Positions 49,308-57,865 of a stretch of 64,000 bases of DNA are shown here, in pieces. Origin of the DNA: an uncultured Eubacterium sp. (GTDB lineage: Bacteria; Bacillota; Clostridia; Oscillospirales; Acutalibacteraceae). The stretch's first letter is position 1. Every line of letters begins with the position of its first letter. Below the pieces are notes generated by a model that was given only the letters and a program-made list of their open reading frames with translations, ran no database searches and was not told where the DNA came from. The position numbers and the translations under genes are program-made. Location: positions 1-64,000 of the forward strand of contig CAKSWS010000003.1 in NCBI GenBank assembly GCA_934512155.1, written 5' to 3'.

Positions 49308-49664
49308 TTAAAGTTCGTTAAGATATTGAAGCAAAGCCGCAAGTTGAACTTCATCCAATGAACGTACTCTGTTTAAAATAAGCAATTCAAAATTTGAAAG
49401 TTTGTTACCATCATTATCCGAATTGTTACCGCAAGCAACTTTTAACTCTTCTTCCTCAGTTGTATTACCGATAAGATAATCAACAGAAACGCCAAAATAT
49501 TCCGCAAGTTTAATGAAAGTAACACCTTTTGGATTTGTGTCGATTTCGTATCTTCTGTAAGTTGCTCCCTTAACGCCTATAGCCTCAGCCACCTCAGCAG
49601 AAGTTACACCCTTTTCACGTCTTAATTTTTTTAATCTCAACGCAAGTTCTGATTTTTCTTTCAT
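49308..49664 (-). CDS. XRE-family transcriptional regulator
   Basis: A 118-residue protein with an N-terminal helix-turn-helix (about 7-65: RLKKLRREKGVTSAEVAEAIG, then YRRYE and LAEYFGVSVDYLIG) and a short C-terminal tail of unknown fold. It acts as a DNA-binding repressor or activator. A palindromic element overlaps its own -10 box, which would fit autoregulation. Targets elsewhere are unknown. Confidence 0.88.
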   Translation of the reverse strand: MKEKSELALRLKKLRREKGVTSAEVAEAIGVKGATYRRYEIDTNPKGVTFIKLAEYFGVSVDYLIGNTTEEEELKVACGNNSDNDGNKLSNFELLILNRVRSLDEVQLAALLQYLNEL

Positions 49665-49693
49665 AATATTGTCCCCTCTCTCCCTTTGTGATA

Positions 49694-49722
49694 ATTATAC
49701 ACAGAGGAACATAATTAGTCAA
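49694..49722 (-). promoter_or_regulatory. Promoter of the XRE gene with possible operator
   Basis: On the minus strand TTGACT (49717-49722), 17 bases, TATAAT (49694-49699). The -10 lies inside TGTGATAATTATACACA (49687-49703), an imperfect palindrome with TGTG/CACA ends. Confidence 0.6.
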
Positions 49723-49778
49723 TAAAAATCAAGATTTTTTCATAAAGAATTAATTTTTTTGTCATATATCATAAAAAT

Positions 49779-51128
49779 TTACAAATTATCACTGTTTTCC
49801 TCGTCATAATATGCCTGTTCTCGACGTTTTTTGCGTTCTTTTTTCTTTTTATAATTATTAATAACAAGGAAAATATAAACCAAAATAAACAAAACAGCAG
49901 CAACAAAAATAATTTTAACCACCGTTAAAGAAAAGAAATGTTTAATTGCATTTATTACCTTTAAAAATGTTGAAAGTTCAACTGTATTGGCAGCAACCAA
50001 ATCTACTGTAGCTATAACCTCATCGCCGTAAATTATATTTGCCTTGCAAACATAATCGCCTTGTTCAACCGGTGCAGAGATTTCAGCGGGTTTATCAACC
50101 GGTTCTACAATAATTGTCGATTTATCAAGACTTGTAGGCACAATAACGGTTACATCTGTTTTAGCAACAAGCTGAACAGAATCAGCATCTTTACCGTTTT
50201 TAACCGGAATTTCATCAAGTATTTCATTTTTTTCAGCCAAAGTTGAATATTTCAAACTGTTAAATGCCCAGTTAAAAAGTGTTGCAGCGTCAATAAAAGA
50301 ACATTTTTCTTTATATCCGTCTTTATTATAATCAATAACCGGAGCGCCCATAACAACTGCAAGATAATTATAACCGTCTTTACTTGCTTTAGTTATTACG
50401 CAATAACCTGCTTCTTCCGTTGAACCTGTTTTTATACCCTGAGCGTACTTATAATAATATGAAACATAACCGGAACGAAGCATTAAATTTGTATGGTAAT
50501 AATTCATTCCGTTATATTCATACTGAACGGTAGTTGCCATTTTCATAAAAGTTTCGTTTTGGATGGCATCAATTGCTATTGTTGCCATATCCGACGCCGT
50601 TGTGTAATGATTTTCGCTGTGCAATCCGTCGGGATTTTCAAAATGCGTATTCATACATCCTAAAGATTGAGCATAATCATTCATCATATCAACAAAACCT
50701 GAACGAGTTTTGCCCACATATTCTGCCAAAACTTCTGTTGCATCACAGGCAGAATGCACCATTGTAAGATAGAGTAACTGCTCAATAGTTAAAACATCGC
50801 CCTTTTTAAGTCCTGCCACCTGTGCGCCTGAGCCCGCAAGAACATCTATGGCGCTTGAAGAAACTTCTGTTTGAGCTGATAAATCAGAAACATTATTAAG
50901 CGTTACCATAGCGGTAACTATTTTTGTTAACGATGCAGGATACATTTTTTCGTCTGCATTTTTTTCTGCCACAACAGGATATGTTTCATCATCCAAATTC
51001 AAAAGCATATATGCTTTTGAATAAAGTTCTGCATCCGGCGTATAAGTTGCGGCGTTTGCCGAAAAAGCAAATGTAAAAGACGATATTAAAATTAAAAAAG
51101 ATAAAAATATTGAAACGGTTTTTCTCAT
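49779..51128 (-). CDS. D-alanyl-D-alanine carboxypeptidase (DacF type), variant SxN motif
   Basis: A 449-residue S11-family penicillin-binding protein that trims stem peptides of peptidoglycan. It has a signal peptide (1-25), catalytic SLTK (about 66-69) and KTGSTEEAGYC (the KTG motif). After the catalytic domain come a beta-rich domain and a C-terminal membrane helix (about 405-428) with a charged tail. The second motif reads S-A-C-D instead of the usual S-x-N, so the catalytic asparagine is replaced by cysteine. Start at ATG 51128; the longer frame uses TTG. Activity may be altered or lost, but family members with variants exist. Confidence 0.9.
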   Translation of the reverse strand: MRKTVSIFLSFLILISSFTFAFSANAATYTPDAELYSKAYMLLNLDDETYPVVAEKNADEKMYPASLTKIVTAMVTLNNVSDLSAQTEVSSSAIDVLAGSGAQVAGLKKGDVLTIEQLLYLTMVHSACDATEVLAEYVGKTRSGFVDMMNDYAQSLGCMNTHFENPDGLHSENHYTTASDMATIAIDAIQNETFMKMATTVQYEYNGMNYYHTNLMLRSGYVSYYYKYAQGIKTGSTEEAGYCVITKASKDGYNYLAVVMGAPVIDYNKDGYKEKCSFIDAATLFNWAFNSLKYSTLAEKNEILDEIPVKNGKDADSVQLVAKTDVTVIVPTSLDKSTIIVEPVDKPAEISAPVEQGDYVCKANIIYGDEVIATVDLVAANTVELSTFLKVINAIKHFFSLTVVKIIFVAAVLFILVYIFLVINNYKKKKERKKRREQAYYDEENSDNL

Positions 51129-51247
51129 ACTCTTGACACCCAATTAAATAAAATATATTATATTGTAAAGCAAATTTTTAATTGCTTATATTCTAACATT
51201 TTTATTTTATTTTTAAAAGATGTAATTTAATTTTTTTAGGTGAAATT

Positions 51248-51925
51248 ATGATTTATATTACCGGTGATACCCACGGGGATATTTCCTTTTTTAAAAACCC
51301 AAAATTAAAAAAATTAGGCTAGAAAGATATTTTAATAATATGCGGCGATTTCGGATTTATTTGGAACCCGAAAGACGAAAAAGAAAAGAAAAATTTGGAA
51401 ATATTAAAAAGCAAAAAATATACAATTTGCTTTTTAGACGGTGCACACGAAAATTTTGACATTTTAAACAGTTATACACCTTACCGTTGGAAAGGCGGAA
51501 ACGCACACAAAATAGCAAACAATATTTTTCATCTTATGCGTGGTGAAATCTTTACTTTTGAAAACAAATCATTTTTTGTTATGGGCGGCGGAGAAAGCGA
51601 AGACAGAGATATGCGTGAAGAAGGCGTTTCTTGGTGGAAAGAAGAAATGCCGAATGAAGAAGAAATTAAAAATGCAGAAGACAACTTAGAGGCTGCCGAA
51701 AAGTCTGTTAACTACATACTAACATATGAAGCACCGGCAATAGCAAAAGACTTTTTAAAACTGCATACAAACCAATATGTTAACATTTCACCTTTAAACA
51801 CATATTTGCAAATATTAACAAAAGATATTGATTATTACCATTGGTACTTTGGTTCATTGCACACAGATTTGGAAATAAGCAAAAAAATGACAGCCGTATT
51901 TAACAACATACATGAAATAAGATAA
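51248..51925 (+). pseudogene. Metallophosphoesterase interrupted by an in-frame TAG
   Basis: The frame starting at ATG 51248 behind AGGTG reads MIYITGDTHGDIS, the first metal motif of calcineurin-like phosphoesterases. It meets TAG at 51320-51322 after 24 codons and then continues in the same frame with ILIICGDFGF, LDGAHENF and a C-terminal half to 51925. Without the stop it would be a normal 225-residue enzyme. TAG is used as an ordinary stop elsewhere in the window (at 43762), so a recoded genome is unlikely. A start after the TAG would lose the first metal site. It is either a recent pseudogene, a read-through case or a sequencing error. Confidence 0.8.
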
Positions 51926-51962
51926 AAAACAGCCTTGTTAATGTGAACAAGGCTGTTTTTTT
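51924..51962. terminator. Bidirectional terminator between convergent genes
   Basis: Stem AAACAGCCTTGTT / AACAAGGCTGTTT with A's before and seven T's after. It ends both the phosphoesterase gene and the long minus-strand operon. Confidence 0.85.
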
Positions 51963-52905
51963 ACACTTTTTTACGAAAATCTTTATTAACAATAAATATA
52001 CCCACGCAAACAAGAAGAAGCGAAATCAAGTTTTTAAAACTAAATGCCTCTGCCGTTTCACCTAAAATAACAGCAGAAAGCAGAACACCGAAAACAGGAT
52101 TCATAAAACCCATAACCGCCACATTTGAAACAGGATTATACTTTAGCAAAACTCCCCAAACGGTATAAGCCACAGCTGAAATAAAAGCAAGATAAAATAA
52201 AATCAAAAGGGATTTTGCTATTTTCGACGGCTCAATAATGAATTTTCCACCGGCAATTAAACCAACCGCAATCATAAACACTCCGCCTGCAAAGAATTGC
52301 CAACCGGAAAGCATAACAGGATTGTCTGTTTGAGAATATTTTTTAATTAACACACTTGAAACGGAATATGCAAAAGCAGACAGCAAAATAGCGCCCTCAC
52401 CTTTAATTGAAAATCCGCCCAGCGATGAAGCGGAAGTTAAATTAATAATTACAACACCTGCAAATCCCAACACAATACCGGCTGTTTTTTGAAAGGTTAA
52501 TTTTTCCATTTTAAAAACAAGTGCCGACATAATAAGCGACATAAAAACATTTACAGCAACAAGAATACTTGATTTTACGCCGCTTGTATGTGCCAAGCCG
52601 ATATAAAACATTATATATTGCAAAACCGTTTGAAACAAACCCAGCACGGCAATATGACCTATTTGGGTTTTGTTTTTTGGAAGCAATAATTTTTTTGACA
52701 TTAAGCAGCCGATAACAAGCACCAAAATTCCTGCCAGAGCAAAGCGAACGCCGGCAAAAAGAATTTGAGAAAAACTGTCATCGGCACCGATATTAAACAA
52801 TGCATAACCTGTTTTTACGGTTGGAAAAGCAGAGCCCCATAAAAAGCAACAAAGTATTGCCAACGTAACAAACACTATCGGCTTTGAAAATTTACTTTTA
52901 TTCAT
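51961..52905 (-). CDS. EamA-family (DMT) permease
   Basis: A 314-residue transporter with ten predicted helices in two EamA repeats (about 8-145 and 165-305), each ending in the usual glycine-rich helix. The family exports or imports small metabolites such as amino acids, nucleosides or sugars. It begins inside the 3' end of the alcohol dehydrogenase gene (eight-base overlap), so it may move the substrate or product of that cassette. The start ATG at 52905 is preferred to a TTG four codons earlier. Confidence 0.87.
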   Translation of the reverse strand: MNKSKFSKPIVFVTLAILCCFLWGSAFPTVKTGYALFNIGADDSFSQILFAGVRFALAGILVLVIGCLMSKKLLLPKNKTQIGHIAVLGLFQTVLQYIMFYIGLAHTSGVKSSILVAVNVFMSLIMSALVFKMEKLTFQKTAGIVLGFAGVVIINLTSASSLGGFSIKGEGAILLSAFAYSVSSVLIKKYSQTDNPVMLSGWQFFAGGVFMIAVGLIAGGKFIIEPSKIAKSLLILFYLAFISAVAYTVWGVLLKYNPVSNVAVMGFMNPVFGVLLSAVILGETAEAFSFKNLISLLLVCVGIFIVNKDFRKKV

Positions 52906-53995
52906 TATTAAATCCAAACACTTTTCTGTATATTTTCAGCACATCGTCAGAATTAAGCGTAGTTGGATTATTAAGCAATCTTGCAGGATTAACACTTTGT
53001 GCAAAACCGTTTACAAGTGTTTCATCTGCAACGGGAGTATAAAGTTCAAATTCATTTACAAGGTTTTCAAATATTTCGGCACCGTCATTTGAATTTTTTC
53101 CGCCAAGCATAACACCTAATTCATCAAGAGTTTTTAAAACATATTCTCTGCCACGTGCATCATTAATTTTATCATTATGAATATTCATATATTTCCATAT
53201 TTCTTTTAAATTAACACTTACGGAATGACCGTGTGCCGTGTGGCAATTAACAGTAATGTTATAACACATTGCATGAGCGGAAGTGGTTGAGGTTATATCA
53301 ATAGCTTTACCTGCATAATATGATGCCATCATCATTCCGTTATTACCGCTGTCTGTATTATCAATATATCCGTCTTTACTATCCACAAAAAGCTTTATTG
53401 CTTTTGCCGCAATCGCCTTGCTTTCTTCCGTACTTTTAACATTCCAATAACTTTCAATACTGTGGCAAAGTGCATCCATAGCCGTGCAACGTCTTTGATA
53501 AGGCGGAACTGTTTTTAAAAACGAAGAATCAAGCAAAACAAAATCAGGTAAAAAACCGCTGTGAATAATTGAATATTTTTCGTTTTCATTAACATAAAAA
53601 ATAGAATAACGTGTTGCTTCCGAACCGGTACCGGATGTTGTTGGAATTGCAAAAAATTTAATTTCATTATCTTGCATAGGTTCACTTAATGCTGTTTTTG
53701 CATTATTTGTTACAAGAAGCTTTATCATTTTTGCAGAGTCAAGAACCGAGCCGCCTCCTGCACCGATGATAAAATCGCAGCCGCTTTTACGAAATAAATC
53801 AGCAGCTGCAACCATATCCTCAAATCGAGGATTAGGGCGAACCTTATCCCAAACAGTTAAATCAAAATTATTTTTAAGATATTCAAACGCCGCTGTTTTT
53901 TTAAAACTGCCCGAACAGCAAAGAAAAGGTTTCTTAAAGTAAGAAACCTTTTTCAATTCGCTTAAATTCTTAACAAGAATGCCTTTAGTCTGCAT
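52898..53995 (-). CDS. Iron-containing (type III) alcohol dehydrogenase
   Basis: An approximately 365-residue NAD(P)-dependent dehydrogenase. It has the nucleotide motif GAGGGSVLDSAK (about 85), TTSGTGSEAT, and metal-binding histidines in DALCHSIES and AHAMCYNIT...CHTAHGHSV. It would reduce an aldehyde or oxidise an alcohol. Start set at ATG 53995, overlapping the IolB-like gene by 11 bases; in-frame starts further upstream would overlap more. A perfect 13-bp hairpin lies within its first codons. Substrate unknown; the neighbour suggests a sugar-derived compound. Confidence 0.85.
   Translation of the reverse strand: MQTKGILVKNLSELKKVSYFKKPFLCCSGSFKKTAAFEYLKNNFDLTVWDKVRPNPRFEDMVAAADLFRKSGCDFIIGAGGGSVLDSAKMIKLLVTNNAKTALSEPMQDNEIKFFAIPTTSGTGSEATRYSIFYVNENEKYSIIHSGFLPDFVLLDSSFLKTVPPYQRRCTAMDALCHSIESYWNVKSTEESKAIAAKAIKLFVDSKDGYIDNTDSGNNGMMMASYYAGKAIDITSTTSAHAMCYNITVNCHTAHGHSVSVNLKEIWKYMNIHNDKINDARGREYVLKTLDELGVMLGGKNSNDGAEIFENLVNEFELYTPVADETLVNGFAQSVNPARLLNNPTTLNSDDVLKIYRKVFGFNNE
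53924..53952 (-). repeat. Perfect 13-bp inverted repeat inside the dehydrogenase gene
   Basis: AAAAGGTTTCTTA and its exact reverse complement are separated by three bases (AAG), about 45 bases into the gene. In the message it would form a stable hairpin near the ribosome entry region. It ends in a few U's, so it could act as a weak terminator or attenuator. Confidence 0.6.
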
Positions 53996-54758
53996 TTGCA
54001 AGCCATTCATATTCAGGAACATAAATTCTTGTTTTATCCCAAGGGTCCCCATCTAAGTGGCGAATAAGCCAAACATAATACATCTCATAGCCGGGAGCAG
54101 TAACCTGCTGATGAGCATTGCCGCCTCTTATACAAAGGCATGTACCGTTTTCTGTTTTATAAGGGGTATTTCCTTCAAAACCTGCGCCAAAGCCTTCAGG
54201 ACGGTCAAATTGATAATAATAAAGTTCAGGCTGCGGATGATGATGCGGCGGATAAGAAGACCATTTACCCGGCTGATTAAACACTTCACCCATTACCATA
54301 TTTGAATAAGGTGCATTATCAAGATCAAACATAGTAGAAACTATTCTGTGGCCTGCACCACCCCACTGACCTTTACCGAATTCCTGATAAAGGCAATTTT
54401 CAGGATTATAAAAAACAGGTTCCCAAGTTTTTTCGTTATCTGTTTGCTGAACCAAAACCTCACTGTTTTCAACAGCTGTAACAACTGCTTTTGTACCTTT
54501 TGAAAAATGAATTGCAAATGGTTTTTTCTCAAAAGGATTTTTTCTTGTGCAAGTTTCGTTAATTAAACTTGCCACCTTAAAATTAACACAACCTGCAAGA
54601 AGAAGAACAGCGCACTCGTTATTTTCTTCTTCAATAACAAGTTCTTCACCTTTCTGCAATTTTTTTACATAAATATCCATAAGCATTTCGGAATTTACGC
54701 CGTTCATTTCGCAAAGAATCTTTTTTCCGTTTTCATCGTATTCAGGTTTAAATAACAT
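53985..54758 (-). CDS. IolB/KduI-like isomerase (cupin)
   Basis: A 257-residue double-cupin protein of the IolB/KduI family. The signature PPHHHPQPELYYYQF with GFG after it (about 170-195) supplies the metal ligands, and HQQVTAPGYEMYYVW follows near the end. IolB converts 5-deoxy-glucuronate to 5-keto-2-deoxygluconate in inositol breakdown, but no other iol genes are here, so the true substrate may differ. Start ATG 54758 has GGGGG upstream. Followed directly by the dehydrogenase. Confidence 0.82.
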   Translation of the reverse strand: MLFKPEYDENGKKILCEMNGVNSEMLMDIYVKKLQKGEELVIEEENNECAVLLLAGCVNFKVASLINETCTRKNPFEKKPFAIHFSKGTKAVVTAVENSEVLVQQTDNEKTWEPVFYNPENCLYQEFGKGQWGGAGHRIVSTMFDLDNAPYSNMVMGEVFNQPGKWSSYPPHHHPQPELYYYQFDRPEGFGAGFEGNTPYKTENGTCLCIRGGNAHQQVTAPGYEMYYVWLIRHLDGDPWDKTRIYVPEYEWLANAD

Positions 54759-54760
54759 TT

Positions 54761-55696
54761 TTAATCCCCCAAGACTTCTGTATTTATCCAATTTAAAATA
54801 TCGGTATAAACAACAGCTTTATCATTTTCATTAAGAATTTCGTGCCTGTCATTTTCATAAAGCTTCATTGTAACTTTTGTATGACCGGAATCCGCAAGCT
54901 TATCATTAATTTCATTAATACCCTTGCCATAAGCACCAACCGGGTCTTTTTCTCCGGCAATAAGCAAAATCGGCAAGTCTTTTCTTACCTTTTCATACCA
55001 CCGGCTGCTGTTTGAGGCAATATTTAAATCCACCAAATCACGCATACCTGCAACAGAGAAAAGGAAACCGCATTTATCATCGGCAATATATTTATCAACA
55101 ATTTCATTATCTTTTGTCAACCAGTCAAAAGCCGTTCTTTTTTCCGTTTGATTGCCATAACTGCCAAAAGTTAATTTATCAATAAATTTTGATTTATAAA
55201 TTGATCCTTTAGCCTTGGCAACAATATCTGCACACGCTCTTCCAACGCCTGCGGCGGAATTAGAACCACCAGTACCGATAAAAATTGCACCGGCAAAAGA
55301 TTCATCTGCAAACTGTGCAACAAAACATCTTGCAATAAATGAACCCATTGAATGTCCGCAAATAATTATTTTTTTATCCGGATATTCCCTTTTGGCATAA
55401 TCATACACCGTTTTAAAATCTTTAATCAATGCCTTATAGCCGTCTGTTTCACCAAAGTAACCGGTTAAATCGGGATTTTGATTTGATTTACCGTGATTAG
55501 CCATATCGTGCATATAAACGGCTATTTTATTTGAAGTTAAATACTCAAAAAAGCCACGGTACCTTTCACTGTGTTCAGCCATGCCGTGGTGCATAACAAC
55601 AACAGCATTTACCACACCGTCATCAGGTGCATAACTTGCACCGCTGACAGTGCATACACCTGTAGCCGAATCAAATTTAAACTCTTTAACTAACAT
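54761..55696 (-). CDS. Alpha/beta hydrolase (lysophospholipase/monoacylglycerol lipase-like)
   Basis: A 311-residue serine hydrolase with the oxyanion segment VVMHHGMAEHSERY (about 34-47), nucleophile elbow GHSMGS (about 112-117), catalytic Asp near GEKDPVG (about 255) and His in NDRHEILNE (about 287). Cytoplasmic. Likely cleaves an ester of a lipid or sugar. ATG 55696 behind AAGGGG; the next gene begins two bases after its stop. Substrate not deducible. Confidence 0.87.
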   Translation of the reverse strand: MLVKEFKFDSATGVCTVSGASYAPDDGVVNAVVVMHHGMAEHSERYRGFFEYLTSNKIAVYMHDMANHGKSNQNPDLTGYFGETDGYKALIKDFKTVYDYAKREYPDKKIIICGHSMGSFIARCFVAQFADESFAGAIFIGTGGSNSAAGVGRACADIVAKAKGSIYKSKFIDKLTFGSYGNQTEKRTAFDWLTKDNEIVDKYIADDKCGFLFSVAGMRDLVDLNIASNSSRWYEKVRKDLPILLIAGEKDPVGAYGKGINEINDKLADSGHTKVTMKLYENDRHEILNENDKAVVYTDILNWINTEVLGD

Positions 55697-55735
55697 AATT
55701 ATTACCCCTTTCAAAAATTAAAGTTTTATAAAAAC

Positions 55736-56149
55736 TTATTCCACATCGGATGTGCAATGTGCACATTTTGTTGCGTCTGCCGGTATTTCACTTTTACAAT
55801 AAGGGCAGATTTTAGTTGCCGGAGCCTCTTCAACAGACTCTTCTTGCTTTTTGCCAAGACTCATTGCTTTATTAACTGCTTTAACAATACAGAAAATAAT
55901 AAGTGCCATAATCAAAAAATTAACAATTGCAGATAAAAATGCACCGTAATCTATGTAATTATCACCAAGCAAATGAATTTTGCCTTGAATTTCGGCACCG
56001 CCTATGCAATTTAAAATAGGTTTAATAATATTATCCGTAAGTGCCGTTACTATAGATGAAAATGCACCGCCTATGATAACGCCTACTGTCAAATCAAGCA
56101 CATTGCCTTTAGAAATAAACTCCTTAAATTCTTTTAAAAACTTTTTCAT
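55736..56149 (-). CDS. mscL: MscL channel with C-terminal zinc ribbon
   Basis: A 137-residue large-conductance mechanosensitive channel. The N-terminal amphipathic helix, first membrane helix (VLDLTVGVIIGGAFSSIVTAL, about 17-37) and second helix (about 68-90) are normal for a channel that opens under osmotic shock. The cytoplasmic tail ends in CPYCKSE...CAHC, a four-cysteine zinc ribbon (about 114-132) in place of the usual helical bundle. What the ribbon binds is unknown. Confidence 0.9.
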   Translation of the reverse strand: MKKFLKEFKEFISKGNVLDLTVGVIIGGAFSSIVTALTDNIIKPILNCIGGAEIQGKIHLLGDNYIDYGAFLSAIVNFLIMALIIFCIVKAVNKAMSLGKKQEESVEEAPATKICPYCKSEIPADATKCAHCTSDVE

Positions 56150-56168
56150 TTAAAATCTCCTTTTCATC

Positions 56169-57047
56169 TTAAATATTTTCAACGCCTGTTAAATCAAATT
56201 TGGGTATATACTCATCAGTTGCAGAAGACAACTGCTGAACAAACACATTTTCCAAATTAATTTCAATAGCGTGATTTACCACTTTTTCATATTCCCTTTT
56301 ACTTATTTTTCTGTTAATTTCAGGATATTTTTTTAAATCCGTAACAGGCACGTATTGTGCCATTAAACTTAAATAAGCACCCGGGAAATTTTTTGCAACA
56401 TAATCAATTATTTCCATTGCAGAATTTGTATTTTGCGGCAATATTAAATGGCGAATTATAACGCCCTTTTTAATTATTCCGTTTTCATCAAACACGCATT
56501 TCGGAACCTGACGAAGCATTTCTGCGATTGCCTTTTCCGCAACCTGCGGATAATCAGGTGCAAAGCTGTACTTTTTTGCTTTGTCTTGCCTTATATATTT
56601 AAAATCAGGCAAATAAATATCCACAATTCCGTTAAGTAATTTTAAAGTTTCAACACTTTCATAGCCGCCTGAATTATAAACCACAGGTACGGGGCAATGC
56701 CACTTTTTAAAAAGCTTTGCCAAATTAACGGCATAATGAGTAGGATTAACCAAATTAATATTTTCTGCACCGCTGTTTATTAAATTTTCAAATATTTTAA
56801 TTAATTCATCTTCACTGACTGTTTTGCCAAAATCATCAAAACTAATACTATAGTTTTGACAATAAACACATTTTAAATTACAACCGCTGAAAAAAACCGT
56901 GCCGCTGCCTTTTTTACCGCTTATGCAAGGCTCCTCCCAAAAATAAAGTGCAGCCCTTGCCACTTTAAAATCGTTAGGACTGTGGCAATAGCCAAAATCT
57001 TTTTCCCTATCAACACAGCATTTTCTTGGACAAATTGAACAAATCAT
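56169..57047 (-). CDS. Radical SAM protein, PflA-like
   Basis: A 292-residue radical SAM enzyme. The cluster motif CNLKCVYCQNY (C-x3-C-x2-C, about 55-65) is preceded by an N-terminal cysteine group (CSICPRKCCVD...GYC) typical of a subfamily related to pyruvate formate-lyase activating enzymes. The substrate is unknown; other members are often paired with AMMECR1/MEMO genes, absent here. It overlaps rsmI by four bases. Confidence 0.87.
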   Translation of the reverse strand: MICSICPRKCCVDREKDFGYCHSPNDFKVARAALYFWEEPCISGKKGSGTVFFSGCNLKCVYCQNYSISFDDFGKTVSEDELIKIFENLINSGAENINLVNPTHYAVNLAKLFKKWHCPVPVVYNSGGYESVETLKLLNGIVDIYLPDFKYIRQDKAKKYSFAPDYPQVAEKAIAEMLRQVPKCVFDENGIIKKGVIIRHLILPQNTNSAMEIIDYVAKNFPGAYLSLMAQYVPVTDLKKYPEINRKISKREYEKVVNHAIEINLENVFVQQLSSATDEYIPKFDLTGVENI

Positions 57048-57865
57048 ATTAACGCCTTATAAATATCGCCTTTTTTAAACGGAGTTTTTGCCGCAATTTC
57101 TTTTGAAGCGAAATTTATACTCATTCCCTTATCAACAAGTTTTTTCGCCTGCGCCACAGCATCTTCCAAAGTTATTTCAACCTGCTGTTCTTCTTTTTTA
57201 CCCTCAATTATTAAAACAATTTCACCTTTAAGAGAATTGTCGCCGTATTTCTCACAGGCTTCCTTTAAATCAGTTTTTATAACCTGCTCGTGAATTTTTG
57301 TTATTTCACGCACAATAGCAATATTTCGATTTCCGAGAACCTTGTGCAAATCACGCAACGTATTACCTAATTTATGAGGTGCTTCATAAAAAACAAGCGT
57401 TCTTTTTTCATCCTTAATTTCATCAAGATGCTCAAAACGTGATTTTTTGGAAACACTTAAAAAGCCTTCAAAAGTAAACCTGCCTGTAGGCATGCCGGAA
57501 ATTGCCAACGCCGTGGCAAATGCAGTGGGTCCCGGTACGGAAACAACCTGAATACCCAAATGATGGCAAAGATAAACCAAATCTTCACCGGGGTCTGAAA
57601 TTGCAGGCATACCTGCATCTGTAACTATTGCACAATCCTCGCCGTCTAAAATGCGAGCACAAATAATTTCCCCACGCTCACGCTTGTTATGTTCATAATA
57701 ACTTACCATTTCTTTCTTTATTCCAAAATGATTAAGTATTTTTAAAGTTACCCTGGTATCCTCTGCCGCTATAAAATCAACAGCCTCCAGCGTGCTTACC
57801 GCACGTGGTGAAAAATCGGAAAGGTTACCTATAGGTGTTCCCACAACATATAATTTTCCGCTCAT
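57044..57865 (-). CDS. rsmI: 16S rRNA 2'-O-methyltransferase RsmI
   Basis: A 273-residue SAM-dependent methyltransferase that modifies C1402 of 16S rRNA. The family signatures GTPIGNLSDFSPRA (about 9-22), AAEDTRVT, DAGMPAISDPG and VVSVPGPTAF are all present. Overlaps the next and previous genes by four bases each (ATGA type), so translated as one unit with trmN6-like and radical SAM genes. Confidence 0.95.
   Translation of the reverse strand: MSGKLYVVGTPIGNLSDFSPRAVSTLEAVDFIAAEDTRVTLKILNHFGIKKEMVSYYEHNKRERGEIICARILDGEDCAIVTDAGMPAISDPGEDLVYLCHHLGIQVVSVPGPTAFATALAISGMPTGRFTFEGFLSVSKKSRFEHLDEIKDEKRTLVFYEAPHKLGNTLRDLHKVLGNRNIAIVREITKIHEQVIKTDLKEACEKYGDNSLKGEIVLIIEGKKEEQQVEITLEDAVAQAKKLVDKGMSINFASKEIAAKTPFKKGDIYKALI

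Noticed and set aside
51320..51322. TAG as pyrrolysine or a recoded sense codon
   Set aside because: The gene is not a methylamine methyltransferase, no PYLIS-like context is evident and TAG ends another gene normally.
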